Source: Leadbetterella sp035299025
GTDB lineage: Bacteria > Bacteroidota > Bacteroidia > Cytophagales > Spirosomataceae
Direction of reading: 5' to 3'
DNA: 64,000 nt
NCBI GenBank assembly: GCA_035299025.1
Contig: DATGXK010000014.1
Location: 254,494 to 318,493 of the forward strand
Of this stretch, positions 32,948 to 42,607 are shown piece after piece. Position 1 is the first letter of the stretch. Each line of letters opens with the position of its first letter. The notes under the pieces are model-generated. The model searched no databases and was not told the DNA's origin. It saw only the letters and a program-made list of their open reading frames with translations. The translations under genes were made by a program, and so were the position numbers.

Positions 32948-33958
32948 ATGAAGGCCATAGTTTGTAGTGAACCGCACAAATTTGAATCGACGATTCTGCC
33001 GTATCCTGAGAAAAAAGAAGGTTACAGTATCGTCAAAGTAAAGCGAATTGGAATTTGCGGTACCGATCTGCATGCTTTTGAGGGTACTCAGCCCTATTTT
33101 TCTTATCCTCGTATTTTGGGACATGAGCTCGCTTGCGAGATTATTGAATCCGAAGGAGAGTTTCGGGTGGGAGATAAGGTTTGTATACTTCCCTATTTCA
33201 GTTGTGGTCAATGCGTGGCTTGTCGAAATGCCAAGCCCAACTGCTGTGCTAGTTTAAAAGTTTTCGGCGTGCATATAGATGGCGGTATGTCAGAGTATAT
33301 TTCTGTACCCACAAGCAGCCTTGTGGCGAGCCAAGGTTTAGATTTTGACGCTTTGGCACTTGTAGAACCGCTGGCCATAGGTGCTCACGGTGTTCGTCGA
33401 GCCAAGATAAAGACCTCAGACAAGGTACTGGTTATAGGTGCGGGTCCTATCGGACTTGGAATCATTCAATTTGCCCAAATTGCGGGTGCGGAGGTAATAG
33501 TGATGGACATCAATAACGACAGACTCAATTTCTGTAAAGAAGTTTTGGGGGCAAAACACCTCATAAATCCTACTGAAACAGATGCTTTGGAGAAAATCCG
33601 CGAAATAACATCAGGCGACATGGCCAATGTGGTCATAGATGCCACTGGGAATCTACGAGCTATAAACAGTGGTGTCAGCTATTTATCACATGGCGGCAAG
33701 TTTGTGTTGGTTGGTTTGCAGAAAGGCGATATTTCTATTAGCCATCCGGAGTTTCATAAACGTGAAGCCACCATGATGAGCAGCCGAAATGCCACCAAGG
33801 CCGACTTTGAATATGTAATTTCGTGTATTCTGAATAAAAAAATAAAACCTGAAACCTACATTACTCACCGAGTAGGTTTCGACGAAATGATAGGCAATTT
33901 TGAGTCTTATCTTGATCCCGAAACTGGTGTTATTAAGGCCATGGTTACTTTGGACTGA
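32948..33958 (+). CDS. Zinc-dependent alcohol dehydrogenase
   Basis: A 336-residue medium-chain dehydrogenase from the ATG at 32948; a TTG two codons upstream is possible. Catalytic zinc residues lie in GICGTDLHAFEG and GHELACEI, structural zinc cysteines in CGQCVACRNAKPNCC, and the NAD-binding loop in VIGAGPIGLGIIQFA. This set matches the sorbitol/threonine/galactitol-type sugar-alcohol dehydrogenases. Cytoplasmic. Its likely role is oxidising a sugar alcohol or sugar acid from the same pathway as the neighbouring genes. Confidence 0.9.
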   Translation: MKAIVCSEPHKFESTILPYPEKKEGYSIVKVKRIGICGTDLHAFEGTQPYFSYPRILGHELACEIIESEGEFRVGDKVCILPYFSCGQCVACRNAKPNCCASLKVFGVHIDGGMSEYISVPTSSLVASQGLDFDALALVEPLAIGAHGVRRAKIKTSDKVLVIGAGPIGLGIIQFAQIAGAEVIVMDINNDRLNFCKEVLGAKHLINPTETDALEKIREITSGDMANVVIDATGNLRAINSGVSYLSHGGKFVLVGLQKGDISISHPEFHKREATMMSSRNATKADFEYVISCILNKKIKPETYITHRVGFDEMIGNFESYLDPETGVIKAMVTLD

Positions 33959-33959
33959 T

Positions 33960-34709
33960 ATGGAAAACTCGCGGCGGGAATTTATTCAGAAATTGGGTTT
34001 TGGGAGTTTGGGACTTGTGTCGGGTCAGGAGCTGAATCCAAACTCCGAGATAAAAAAAAGCCTGACGGTGCTTTTTCAGGGAGATTCTATAACCGATGGT
34101 AACCGGACCCGCAACCAAGACTGGAATCATGTAATGGGCCATGGATATCAGTTTATTATCGCCAGCAAGCTTTGGTACGAAAACCCTCAGTCAGATCTTA
34201 AATTCTTCAATAGAGGAATAAGCGGAAATAGAGTTACTGACCTCGAAAAAAGGTGGCAGGAAGATTCCATTGACCTAAAGCCCGATGTTATAAGCATACT
34301 CATTGGTGTAAACGACACCATGTCTGTGGTCAACAATCAAAACCCCCAAAGTATCGAAACCTTCGAGGCTTCATACAGGAGCATTCTACAAAAATCTAAA
34401 GAAACGTTGCCCAATGTGAAGTTTGTAATCTGCGAGCCTTTTATTTTAGAAAACGGCTGGGTGAGCAAAAATACAGACATCTGGAAGGCCGAAATTCAGA
34501 AACGCCAAAAAGTCGCGAGAAATCTATCCCAAGAATTTGGGGCCGTGTTTGTGCCTTACCAGAAAATATTCAACGAAGCACTCCAAAAAGCTCCCACAGA
34601 ATTCTGGATCTGGGACGGTGTACATCCTATGCCAGCGGGTCATGAGCTAATGGCCAGACATTGGATTAAATCTGTAAACAAAAGTGGTATTTTAAGAGGT
34701 AAAAACTAG
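33960..34709 (+). CDS. Secreted SGNH/GDSL hydrolase (Tat signal)
   Basis: A 249-residue esterase from the ATG at 33960, one base after the dehydrogenase stop. The N terminus has a twin-arginine signal (SRREFIQKLGFGSLGLVSG), so the folded enzyme is exported. SGNH blocks are complete: FQGDSITDG (Ser), the Gly/Asn pair in RGISGNRVTD and GVNDTM, and WDGVHPMPAGHELM with the Asp-His pair. Such enzymes remove acetyl or other acyl groups from carbohydrates. An earlier start at 33900 would run 20 residues into the previous gene and lose the Tat signal. Confidence 0.88.
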   Translation: MENSRREFIQKLGFGSLGLVSGQELNPNSEIKKSLTVLFQGDSITDGNRTRNQDWNHVMGHGYQFIIASKLWYENPQSDLKFFNRGISGNRVTDLEKRWQEDSIDLKPDVISILIGVNDTMSVVNNQNPQSIETFEASYRSILQKSKETLPNVKFVICEPFILENGWVSKNTDIWKAEIQKRQKVARNLSQEFGAVFVPYQKIFNEALQKAPTEFWIWDGVHPMPAGHELMARHWIKSVNKSGILRGKN

Positions 34710-35007
34710 GATTATTTACTTCATTCAATATCATTAAACCCAAAAAGCTCAATAGACAATCTGGCGAAATAATTGGTCCGTCGTACGGTTTTGCAAAATA
34801 GCTATGACGAACATCGAAAAACCTATCGAGATAGGTTTACAGATGGTCGGAAATAGATAAGAAGCAACGGTGGTCGCCTTCGACTTTTATTGTAGCCGAT
34901 TTTCTAATGAGTTTTTTGGGTTAAAGGCTTAGATAAGCTTTATAAGCATCAGAATTGGCTATCAAATCAATTCAAACCCAATTCTCATTTAGAAGTCTAG
35001 GGTATTC
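34710..35007. other. Non-coding gap with a short hairpin
   Basis: About 300 bases. AAACCTAT at 34819-34826 pairs with ATAGGTTT at 34831-34838 (loop CGAG). No gene supported. Confidence 0.4.
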
Positions 35008-35469
35008 CTATAAAACCCATAGCCATGCCTCGCCTATTTCGTGGTCCTGCACTATGTCTGTAAATTGAAATCCGTTATTTCTCAAAATTTTGGTTGAGGG
35101 ATTTTCTTCGGGTGCCGTTTTGGCAGTAACGGTTATGTTGGCATCGTTTTTTTGAGAAATCCAAACCAGTTCTTTGCATGCAAATGATGCAATGCCTTGC
35201 CCTTCAAATGCTGAAAATGTCCAATAAGCAATTTCGACCTTACCTTCTTGAGGTTTTCCAGTAAAGCCACAAGTGCCTACAATAGTATAGTCTCTGATGA
35301 TAAAATACCCGACCCAAGGCGGATTAAAGCCGATGATTTTGTAATAGTCATCATAGGAGTTCAGTAGGGTTTGGCAATCATCTGAAGCGTAAAGATTGGC
35401 AGATTTATATGTATTGAGTTCAATTACTCGTAGCTCCATTGGTTTTGATTTTAGTGGAATTTCAGCCAT
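35008..35469 (-). CDS. GNAT-family N-acetyltransferase
   Basis: A 153-residue acetyltransferase from the ATG at 35469, 11 bases after the VOC gene. Upstream in-frame starts would overlap that gene. Conserved GNAT parts are YTIVGTCGFTGKPQEG, VEIAYWTFSAFEGQGIAS (acetyl-CoA pyrophosphate loop, here EGQGIA) and NPSTKILRNNGFQFT. Rim-type or small-molecule acetylation cannot be told apart. Probably co-transcribed with the VOC protein. Confidence 0.85.
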   Translation of the reverse strand: MAEIPLKSKPMELRVIELNTYKSANLYASDDCQTLLNSYDDYYKIIGFNPPWVGYFIIRDYTIVGTCGFTGKPQEGKVEIAYWTFSAFEGQGIASFACKELVWISQKNDANITVTAKTAPEENPSTKILRNNGFQFTDIVQDHEIGEAWLWVL

Positions 35470-35480
35470 TTCAGAATTTA

Positions 35481-35843
35481 TCACCACTGTTGAATGATTA
35501 CACAAACCTGGTGGTCTCGCAAGGCAAATTCCTTTGCAGTCCATGGACGAACTGTAATTTTGCTGAGATTTGGGTGAAGAAACTCAGGATGAGACGTAGA
35601 AACTTTTTCATATATTTCTTCAATATTTTTGGTCACAATCCTAAACTCAGGATTATGCTCTTTGGCGAGATTGGTATGCACAAAGAGATATATCTGCAAG
35701 CCGTCTTTTTGCAATACACAAAAAGGCTCTTTAGATTTTATCTCCTCATGGCCAATGGAGAAACCTAGACAATCCACAAAAAATCTCAAACCGTCATTTA
35801 TATCGACATAATAAATATTAGGGACTAGTTTTTCGAATGTCAT
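35481..35843 (-). CDS. VOC-family (glyoxalase/bleomycin-resistance fold) protein
   Basis: A 120-residue protein with a single glyoxalase-type beta-alpha-beta-beta-beta module pair: LVPNIYYVDINDGLRFFVD, LGFSIGHEEI, FCVLQKDGLQIYLFV and KEFALRDHQVCVIIQ. Metal ligands of true glyoxalases are not fully visible. It may bind or modify a small hydrophobic or metabolite ligand. It precedes the GNAT gene by 11 bp. Confidence 0.8.
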   Translation of the reverse strand: MTFEKLVPNIYYVDINDGLRFFVDCLGFSIGHEEIKSKEPFCVLQKDGLQIYLFVHTNLAKEHNPEFRIVTKNIEEIYEKVSTSHPEFLHPNLSKITVRPWTAKEFALRDHQVCVIIQQW

Positions 35844-36198
35844 ATCTTATTTTGTAAATATTTGCTTGAATTGTTCTTATTTCAAAAATAGTAAAAACCC
35901 ACATTGAGTGTTTGGTGTCTTACATATTTTTTGCCGAACATGCTTCTACAAACTTCAATCAGAAGATTACTTCAGAAGGATACGTTATTTACAATCAAAT
36001 GTTTACTGAAGATGGTGAAGTCCCGCATTTGGGTATTTTGAACATGGCTAATTATTAAAACATGGAGAATAATAAATGGAATAAAGAGATAATTTTATCG
36101 TCAAAGCCTACCAAACAAAATAGTCCAATAACGAACGTAAACCTGCAGAGCGTCACGGTTAACTTATCAATGCCATTGAATATTTTGCTTATGAAGTT
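35844..36198. other. Gap with possible gene remnant
   Basis: On the plus strand about 35890-36058 reads as a protein-like tail (EHASTNFNQKITSEGY, then VPHLGILNMANY and stop) with no convincing start. A 46-codon frame at 36062-36202 follows. Both look like debris rather than functional genes. Confidence 0.35.
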
Positions 36199-38502
36199 TT
36201 AGTTTTTAGTGACTACAATTGGAATACAAATAATCGGTAAACAACTTGAGCAACTTGGTGGTGCCAAAATGTTTACGTTGGCCAAGGTGCAGCCATTTAT
36301 AGAGTCAGTCAAGGTAACCGTTCTATTGCCATCTGAAATGTTAAATGGTCCAATGGCCGTACTGGTGGTGTTGTAGTTTAGGCCGCTTACGGTCGTAAAT
36401 CCACTACCTGAAACAGCATAAGTTCCACCGCCACCACCAAATGGCGTAAACGTTATGGTATACGTGTCATCTGAAGTGTTGGTTTGGGTACCATTATTGT
36501 TGCACATGGTTAATGCCCCTGCAAAGGTTGGGCCCCTGTTTACTATTAATGAGACAGTATCGGTATTGGAACAACCATTGGTGCTTGTTTTGATGAGGTT
36601 GTAAGTACCAGACACAAAAGCCGTAATGCTAATACTTATTGTGGTTTGCCCTGTATTCCAAAGGTACGTATCGCCGGCATTATTGGTACTGCTACTTAAA
36701 GTACTGCTAGAGCCGAGGCAGGCTGTTACGGCTGAATTGTTTGCAGCAGGTCGGGTAAGTGTCTCTATGATAATGGGGCAACAGTTGCCAGTAGCACAAG
36801 CACCTCCGGAGCTGTAGTTTACCGTATAAGAACCAGCCACCGAAGCTACATAAAGTGAGTCTGTAGCTCCGCTTATAAGGATACCGTCTTTGTACCATTG
36901 GTACGACCCCAGACCAGTGGGTGCATGCAGGGTCATGTTGCTGCCTTCACATAATTGTTCAGGTACACTTATACAGGCCGACGAGGATGTGGAGGAATTG
37001 AGATTGGTTTCGAACATAAACAATATATTTGCCGAATTGAGTAAAACACCTCTTGATACGGCTGTAGCAGTAACGCTTAGCACCAAACTGTCATTTGGCA
37101 TGCCCATTGCTTGTAATGCACTGCCTACATTCCAAATTCCAGTGGTGTAGTCATATTGAGTGCCGGTTGGTGCTATCGAACTTTGATAATTAAGTCCAGC
37201 AGGAAGCAAGTCAGAGACTTTTATTCTTGTAGGATTTATATTCGAATAGTTTTTTAATGAAATTGTAAAAGTGACGCTGCTATTGAGATTTGTCGGTGAA
37301 ATTGCAGTTGTTGCTTTTGTGATGGCTACGTTCGTTTGGTCGTTATCGCAGGTGGTTGGAATGCCATCTCCATCGAGGTCAAGGGTGTCGTCACCAGGAC
37401 ATTTGTCCATGCAGTCAGGCACACCATCGAAGTCTGAATCAGTTTCAGTATAAGCATAATACACATTAAGGTTAATTCCGATACTCGCCAAACCACTAAC
37501 TGTGAGCCTAATCCGAGAAAAGCTTTTGGTGGTTTTGATACCCAATCTGTAGGAATCATTAGAGCTACCCAACAGTGTAAGGCCCATTATGGCTGGGGTA
37601 TCTTGAGAGTCGTCCTGTTCAATGCCTAAGGCATTGAAGGTTTGTATTCTTAGGCTTCCTAAGAGTGTCAGGTCAATAAGGCCAGAGTTGTTGGCAATAA
37701 TAAAACCTGCTTCGGTACCTGCAGGCACCACTATGGAGTTGTTGGCTACTTCTACCTGTTTACTACAGAGAATACCAAGGGCTATGGCAATATTGGTGAG
37801 ATTGCCTGTAAGGTCTCCATCTACAAGGTTACCAGGGTTGGCTGGAGCTACTGGACAAAGCAAAGAGCCGGAGGATGTACCCGTGTAACCCGTGGTTAGT
37901 GCTACTGAGCATTCCATTAAGCAAGATGCAGGCCCTTCAAATGCATAATACACCCGGATACTTGAAAGTAAAGAGAGAGCTGAGGAGACAAATAGTTGGA
38001 CTTCGTCAAAGTTGGCACCCGCACCTGTGGTGAAGCTAACAATTTGTTTACCAGAACCAGTGCCTCCAAGCAAAGTAGCAGTGAGCGTGCCGCTAGAAGT
38101 AGCAGTTTCTACTAAAGTTCCGTTTCGATATGTTCTGATTTGAATATTGGCAAGAGCTGCGGCATTTAATAATCCACCTTGTGCTGAAACTGCAAAACCT
38201 ACCACATTGCCACCTGGGTAATATTGAAGGGAGTCTTTGACCGATATAGAAGAACCGCCAAGTAGTACTGCAACTCCCGTAGTCAGTTGGTAGTAGTCTG
38301 AAAGAGTACCATTGGTAACCGTGGCGGCATCGCTAGTAGGGCATCCAACACAAAGCCCAGTATTGGCGGTGTTTATATAAGTACCGTAACCAACTATGGG
38401 ATCCATACAAATCTGATTGTTCTCTATGGTTTGATTTTGAGCAAGAACAGTTAGGCTAAACAAAAGGAGCATTAAAATGCGACCAAATGAATAAGTTTTC
38501 AT
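36199..38502 (-). CDS. Large secreted repeat protein with DUF11 and Ig-like domains
   Basis: A 767-residue protein from the ATG at 38502, which opens a signal peptide ending VLAQ; an earlier start adds 14 residues. Two similar beta-rich modules fill about 25-365. A thrombospondin-3-like calcium segment (DSDFDGVPDCMDKCPGDD) comes at about 370-400, and a DUF11-type domain (ITKATTAISPTNLNSSVTF) at about 405-510. Two Ig/PKD-like domains (ICVSVPEQ-like and SYQWYKDG types) follow to the end. No recognisable type IX sorting domain is present; the C terminus reads CIPIVVTKN. A cell-surface or extracellular adhesive role is inferred. Confidence 0.75.
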   Translation of the reverse strand: MKTYSFGRILMLLLFSLTVLAQNQTIENNQICMDPIVGYGTYINTANTGLCVGCPTSDAATVTNGTLSDYYQLTTGVAVLLGGSSISVKDSLQYYPGGNVVGFAVSAQGGLLNAAALANIQIRTYRNGTLVETATSSGTLTATLLGGTGSGKQIVSFTTGAGANFDEVQLFVSSALSLLSSIRVYYAFEGPASCLMECSVALTTGYTGTSSGSLLCPVAPANPGNLVDGDLTGNLTNIAIALGILCSKQVEVANNSIVVPAGTEAGFIIANNSGLIDLTLLGSLRIQTFNALGIEQDDSQDTPAIMGLTLLGSSNDSYRLGIKTTKSFSRIRLTVSGLASIGINLNVYYAYTETDSDFDGVPDCMDKCPGDDTLDLDGDGIPTTCDNDQTNVAITKATTAISPTNLNSSVTFTISLKNYSNINPTRIKVSDLLPAGLNYQSSIAPTGTQYDYTTGIWNVGSALQAMGMPNDSLVLSVTATAVSRGVLLNSANILFMFETNLNSSTSSSACISVPEQLCEGSNMTLHAPTGLGSYQWYKDGILISGATDSLYVASVAGSYTVNYSSGGACATGNCCPIIIETLTRPAANNSAVTACLGSSSTLSSSTNNAGDTYLWNTGQTTISISITAFVSGTYNLIKTSTNGCSNTDTVSLIVNRGPTFAGALTMCNNNGTQTNTSDDTYTITFTPFGGGGGTYAVSGSGFTTVSGLNYNTTSTAIGPFNISDGNRTVTLTDSINGCTLANVNILAPPSCSSCLPIICIPIVVTKN

Positions 38503-39464
38503 GTGAATAACCATTTTATTATTTCTTAAAAAATTCCAATCCAAAGAATATAACTATCTGATAAAGAGATTACAATGAGGTCAGATAATTATAAATCGTC
38601 GCCACAATTTACATACCAATAAAAAGGATAAAATTTCGTGGGAAAATATCGAATTGTATTATATACAGATGTATTAGTTAGTTTTGAAACTAATTTTTTT
38701 CCTAGCAATGAGCGATTTCATCATTTTAAAGTGGTTTTTGATGTATTTTCTCTGTAGAATTTGTGAATTTATGATATTCAAAACCATTCAAGGGGTGCAG
38801 TTAGTAATTAGACTATTCTAACAATCACCTCCGCTAAAAAATAATATCTGATTATCAGAAACTTATCAAAAGGTAGCATTCTAAAATTACAATGCGGTTA
38901 AAATATCTCTTGGATTGATTTTTGAGCAGATGCTTGGAATTAGATACGGATTATGCCATTATGTTTTATACCAACACATAATCCATTTATTTCAAATTGG
39001 TAGTTTTGTAAAATGGCTTATCCGCCATATAAGCTAAGTATCTACTTGAAAGCATGATTTTGAAATCGAAGTAGCCTTTGTTCAAATTTATCAAACAATT
39101 TGTAGGCTAAAGGAAAATGTATACCTACTGGAATTTGGCTTTTTAATGTCTTAATTATCATGGCTTTTTTGAAAAGCAAATTCCGCTCTTCGACATCTTC
39201 CCGATGTCGAAGCTGGACAATGAGGATTTCCAATCCGAATTATATTTTAGCCAATTCTTAAGCCCCAATCCCAGTCTCATAATAATCCCCAAAACTGCTA
39301 TTTAAATACCCTTCTGAATAAGTCTTTTCACCAAGATACCTTTCCTCCCAAAACCAAATTTGGGTCGCCAGACCGCTTTTGTCTTTTTTCAAAAGTCATT
39401 TTTACCTACTTTCTTTTGGATTATTATAATTTGAGTTGCTGTATACGAACTACTGAAGATTGCT
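38503..39464. other. Long gap with hairpin and gene debris
   Basis: About 960 bases without a supported gene. A perfect 10-bp hairpin CTTCGACATC/GATGTCGAAG (5-base loop) lies at 39188-39212. On the minus strand 39258-39392 reads as a short aromatic protein tail (ATQIWFWEERYLGEK, then GDYYETGIGA and stop), probably a gene remnant. The rest looks non-coding. Confidence 0.5.
39188..39212. repeat. Perfect hairpin
   Basis: Ten paired bases with loop TTCCC. No T run on either side, so not a standard terminator. It could be a dispersed palindromic repeat unit. Confidence 0.6.
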
Positions 39465-41168
39465 TCAGTGTCGAGCTTTCTCAATCGTATTTAGACGTTC
39501 CAAAAGCTCATTGTTTAGTTTTTTCAACTCGTCAATTTGGCTTTGTTGTTCTTTTATTGAATTTACCATTGGCATAATGAAATCTGAATAGGTAAGTGAA
39601 TATTTGCCATCACTAGACTTTTTTAAACCACTAAATGGTAGTTTAAGAGCATCCATTATAGATTCTACTTCCTGGGCAATAAAACCGTCGTGAATTGTTT
39701 TTGTTGCATCGCTGATATAATTATACCTAACCGGATTTAGTTTTGTTATGAAGTTTAATCCTAGCTTTGTATTAGAAACTATGTTTTCTTTTAGACGTAA
39801 ATCTGATGGTGTGCTCCATCCAACTTGACCTTCTATAACCGTAACACTGGAATTCCCAATCCGAACTTTATTGCTTGCATCAACATTGGCATTTGCTCCG
39901 ATAACAGTGGCGTTTATGTAATTATCCGAAATCACGTTTGCATTGTATCCAAGAGCTGTATTATAACTCCCTGAAATGTTATTTTTTAGAGCCTCTACCC
40001 CGACTGCCGTATTTTCATTTCCAATGGTATTGTTTCTGAGGGCATCCCATCCACTTGCAGTATTGTATGTGCCCGATTCGTTTAAATAAAGCGAACCCAC
40101 ACCAATGGCACTATTATAATTTCCGCTAATATTATACCACATTGAGTAAAAACCATTTGCAGTATTTCCATATCCTTGTATGTTTGAATACAAAGAACCT
40201 TCACCTTCGGCAGTGTTAGCAAAACCATTTGTATTCGCTTTAAGACTATTATACCCAATCGCAGTATTCGAGTTTCCTGAAACATTCGAAAGTAAGGAAT
40301 TGAAACCTACGGCGGTGTTGTTTTGACCGATAGTATTGTTAAAAAGAGAATTGTATCCAATAGCTACAAGTCCACTGCTTAGTTGATTGTTGCGTAGTGC
40401 TTTAAATCCTAGAGCTAGATTATTACTTCCTCTATTTGAATAAAGCGTCTCTTCACCAACAGCAATATTTTCAACTCCCGAATTATTAAAGAATAATGCT
40501 TTGTTTCCTATTCCAAGATTCAAATTAGAACTATTATATTTTAAACTTTCATAGCCTATTGCTATATTAAAATCACCTACATCGTTTGAAGAAATTGCAC
40601 TGTGGCCAATTGCGATATTATTGCTACCGGTTCTATTAAAATACATAGAACCAAAACCCAGTGAAATATTCCTAAAACCTGAAAAATTGTAATAGTTTGA
40701 TGCCCCTCCAATTGCCACATTGGCATACCCAGTACTATTACTAAACAAACTTACATGACCAATAGCAGTATTTGAAGAACCAGTTAAATTATTTTGTAGG
40801 GAATATGAACCGAGTGATGTATTTCCTTCGCCAGTAGTAATTTTCATTAATGCTGACGTGCCGACAGCTGTGTTGTAAGAGCCACTTGTATTAAAATTCA
40901 TTGATTGCGACCCTACTGAAGTATTCGCTCCACCAGAGGTATTTTGACCAAGAGTGCTATAACCAATAGCGGTATTTGAAAACCCAGTTGTATTTAACTT
41001 CAATGTATTTTCACCTAGTGACACATTTAAGGGAGAGCCTGTATTAGTTTTCCCCAACAGTCCCTTAGGGGTAATTGTTATTGAGCCATCGTTGCTAGAA
41101 ATTGTTGAAATTTGACCGAATAATGATAGAGGTGTCGAAAGAATAAAAAGTAGTAGATTTTTTTTCAT
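39465..41168 (-). CDS. Secreted YadA-like head repeat protein with S74 chaperone domain
   Basis: A 567-residue protein with signal peptide (1-19, ending LFGQ). Residues about 45-430 hold some two dozen short repeats with the NTAIG/NTAVG core seen in trimeric YadA-like left-handed beta-roll heads. The end is a Peptidase_S74-type intramolecular chaperone domain (from about 455; TPSDLRLKENIVSNT has the Ser-Asp/Lys autocleavage motif, and DGFIAQEVESIM follows). A coiled coil (QQSQIDELKKLNNELLERL) ends it. In phage tail fibres this chaperone trimerises the stalk then cuts itself off. Here a trimeric surface fibre is implied. No YadA membrane anchor is present. Confidence 0.88.
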   Translation of the reverse strand: MKKNLLLFILSTPLSLFGQISTISSNDGSITITPKGLLGKTNTGSPLNVSLGENTLKLNTTGFSNTAIGYSTLGQNTSGGANTSVGSQSMNFNTSGSYNTAVGTSALMKITTGEGNTSLGSYSLQNNLTGSSNTAIGHVSLFSNSTGYANVAIGGASNYYNFSGFRNISLGFGSMYFNRTGSNNIAIGHSAISSNDVGDFNIAIGYESLKYNSSNLNLGIGNKALFFNNSGVENIAVGEETLYSNRGSNNLALGFKALRNNQLSSGLVAIGYNSLFNNTIGQNNTAVGFNSLLSNVSGNSNTAIGYNSLKANTNGFANTAEGEGSLYSNIQGYGNTANGFYSMWYNISGNYNSAIGVGSLYLNESGTYNTASGWDALRNNTIGNENTAVGVEALKNNISGSYNTALGYNANVISDNYINATVIGANANVDASNKVRIGNSSVTVIEGQVGWSTPSDLRLKENIVSNTKLGLNFITKLNPVRYNYISDATKTIHDGFIAQEVESIMDALKLPFSGLKKSSDGKYSLTYSDFIMPMVNSIKEQQSQIDELKKLNNELLERLNTIEKARH

Positions 41169-41486
41169 TGTGATTGTTTTAATAAAGAATACTAAAGTTA
41201 GTCACTACTTCACTAAAACAAAAATGCGGATCAATATTTTAATTAACTTTTAATAGAAGCATTTTTCGTTTTGGAATGATGTCCGAACTATGAAAAATGC
41301 CTATTATTGAGTAATACAAGGAAAACAATTCCGTAAGCCTATTTTTAAATACCTTCAAGTGGTACATTTTCGTGCGACTTGCTGGTACACTTAAATTTGA
41401 AATTTGAAACGATATCAATTTACTGTGGATGAAATCCCACCCCTTGTCCATCTAAAGGAAATGTGCTTTTGATAGCAGATTATATT
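41169..41486. other. Non-coding gap
   Basis: About 320 bases. A 70-codon minus-strand frame at 41239-41451 has poor composition for a gene and no partner. No RNA or repeat supported. Confidence 0.45.
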
Positions 41487-42188
41487 TTATTTCCTCTTGA
41501 CGTAAGTTTTATTTCCATTTGAATTAATGTAATATCTGCCACCCCTTGGTCCAGTATGTATCGTTTTTCCAGAACTTGATTCCCGAGAAGTACTTGGATA
41601 ATAACTTTTTATTGATGTTGACGAATAAGGCTGGACATAAAGGTTTTTGTTTTCTGAAGACGATTGGTTGGATGTTTTTGACAATATATCTATTAAGTTA
41701 GCATTTGGTGTATTTTCAAATGATGCGGTACTGATATAACCAATTTGGTTATTAAATCTAACCTTAAAAAATTTACTGTATGAATTGCTTTCAATGTAAT
41801 CTAGAATAAATATTTCGGTACCGGGTTTAATAAAACCTATATTTGCAAAACCAGTGGGTTCAAAAAAATATGTAATTGTTTTCTTGAAAGTTATCTTCGT
41901 TTCAGATAAATTCGAATTATGGACTTTGGAGGTAGATGTTTCTAGTTCTGATGTCGCAAATAATTTATCTTTTCTTACTTGATCAAGAATTTTACTATAT
42001 TTTTCTTCAAGAATTTCGAGACTATCAACTTTCTTCTTAAATAGTGCAATTTTAACTTTTGCTTCCTCTACTTCGTACTTTTTTTTTAAGTTTGTTAAGC
42101 TATCTATTTTACTATTTATTATTTCCAGATTCTGGGCGAATCCAATGGAAGTTAGAAAGCACATTAAAATTGGCGGAAAATACTTCAT
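41487..42188 (-). CDS. Secreted SH3-like protein with PBCV basic adaptor tail
   Basis: A 233-residue protein from the ATG at 42188, which opens a signal peptide ending GFAQ; the frame extends 34 residues upstream without a better start. A coiled coil comes next (about 20-75; SLTNLKKKYEVEEAKVKIAL). A bacterial SH3 domain spans about 100-165 (GFANIGFIKPGTEIFILDYI, NNQIGYISTASF). A C-terminal HTGPRGGRYYINSNGNKTYV matches the short basic adaptor domain named after chlorella virus PBCV-1, also found in bacteria. Likely periplasmic, binding cell wall. Unusual combination. Confidence 0.78.
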   Translation of the reverse strand: MKYFPPILMCFLTSIGFAQNLEIINSKIDSLTNLKKKYEVEEAKVKIALFKKKVDSLEILEEKYSKILDQVRKDKLFATSELETSTSKVHNSNLSETKITFKKTITYFFEPTGFANIGFIKPGTEIFILDYIESNSYSKFFKVRFNNQIGYISTASFENTPNANLIDILSKTSNQSSSENKNLYVQPYSSTSIKSYYPSTSRESSSGKTIHTGPRGGRYYINSNGNKTYVKRK

Positions 42189-42603
42189 AAAGTACATAAT
42201 TATATTCCAAATATAGACAAAATTTCTAATGCAAAATGCTAGTACTAAAGTAATTTCAGATTCCAAGATTTTAGCGAAGTGAAAAATCAATCTACAAATG
42301 CTAAAATCAATTCAATAAACTACTACCGACGGACTAGTGGTCTGAATGATTAATGATACACAAATTTATCTCGAAGCTTCAATCAGTTTTATTTTTATCA
42401 CAATTGATTCCAAATCATCTAAGAAAAGGTTTTGAGGGTGATTTTTCAATAGCCAGGAATCCAGCATAAGGTAGCCCACCTTCACCGGAATATTTAGTGG
42501 AAACAAAGTGTATGCACTCTGAACTACGAAATATCGTGTCGCAAAAAAGTTCATTTGTCTTGTTTTATTACTTTAATTCTTGTTTGGTCTGTAGTTTAAG
42601 GTT
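42189..42603. other. Gap with a doubtful small frame
   Basis: About 415 bases. A 62-codon minus-strand frame at 42366-42554 could be a remnant of an accessory gene, but has no family signal. Nothing else supported. Confidence 0.4.
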
Positions 42604-42607
42604 GCAT

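Noticed and set aside
39042..39233. A 63-codon minus-strand frame
   Set aside because: It includes the palindromic hairpin as coding sequence and has no other support.
41239..41451. A 70-codon minus-strand frame
   Set aside because: No family resemblance, no start context and no partner.
42366..42554. A 62-codon minus-strand frame after the attC-like hairpin
   Set aside because: Could be a cassette remnant, but there is no homology signal or conserved feature, so it is not called as a gene.
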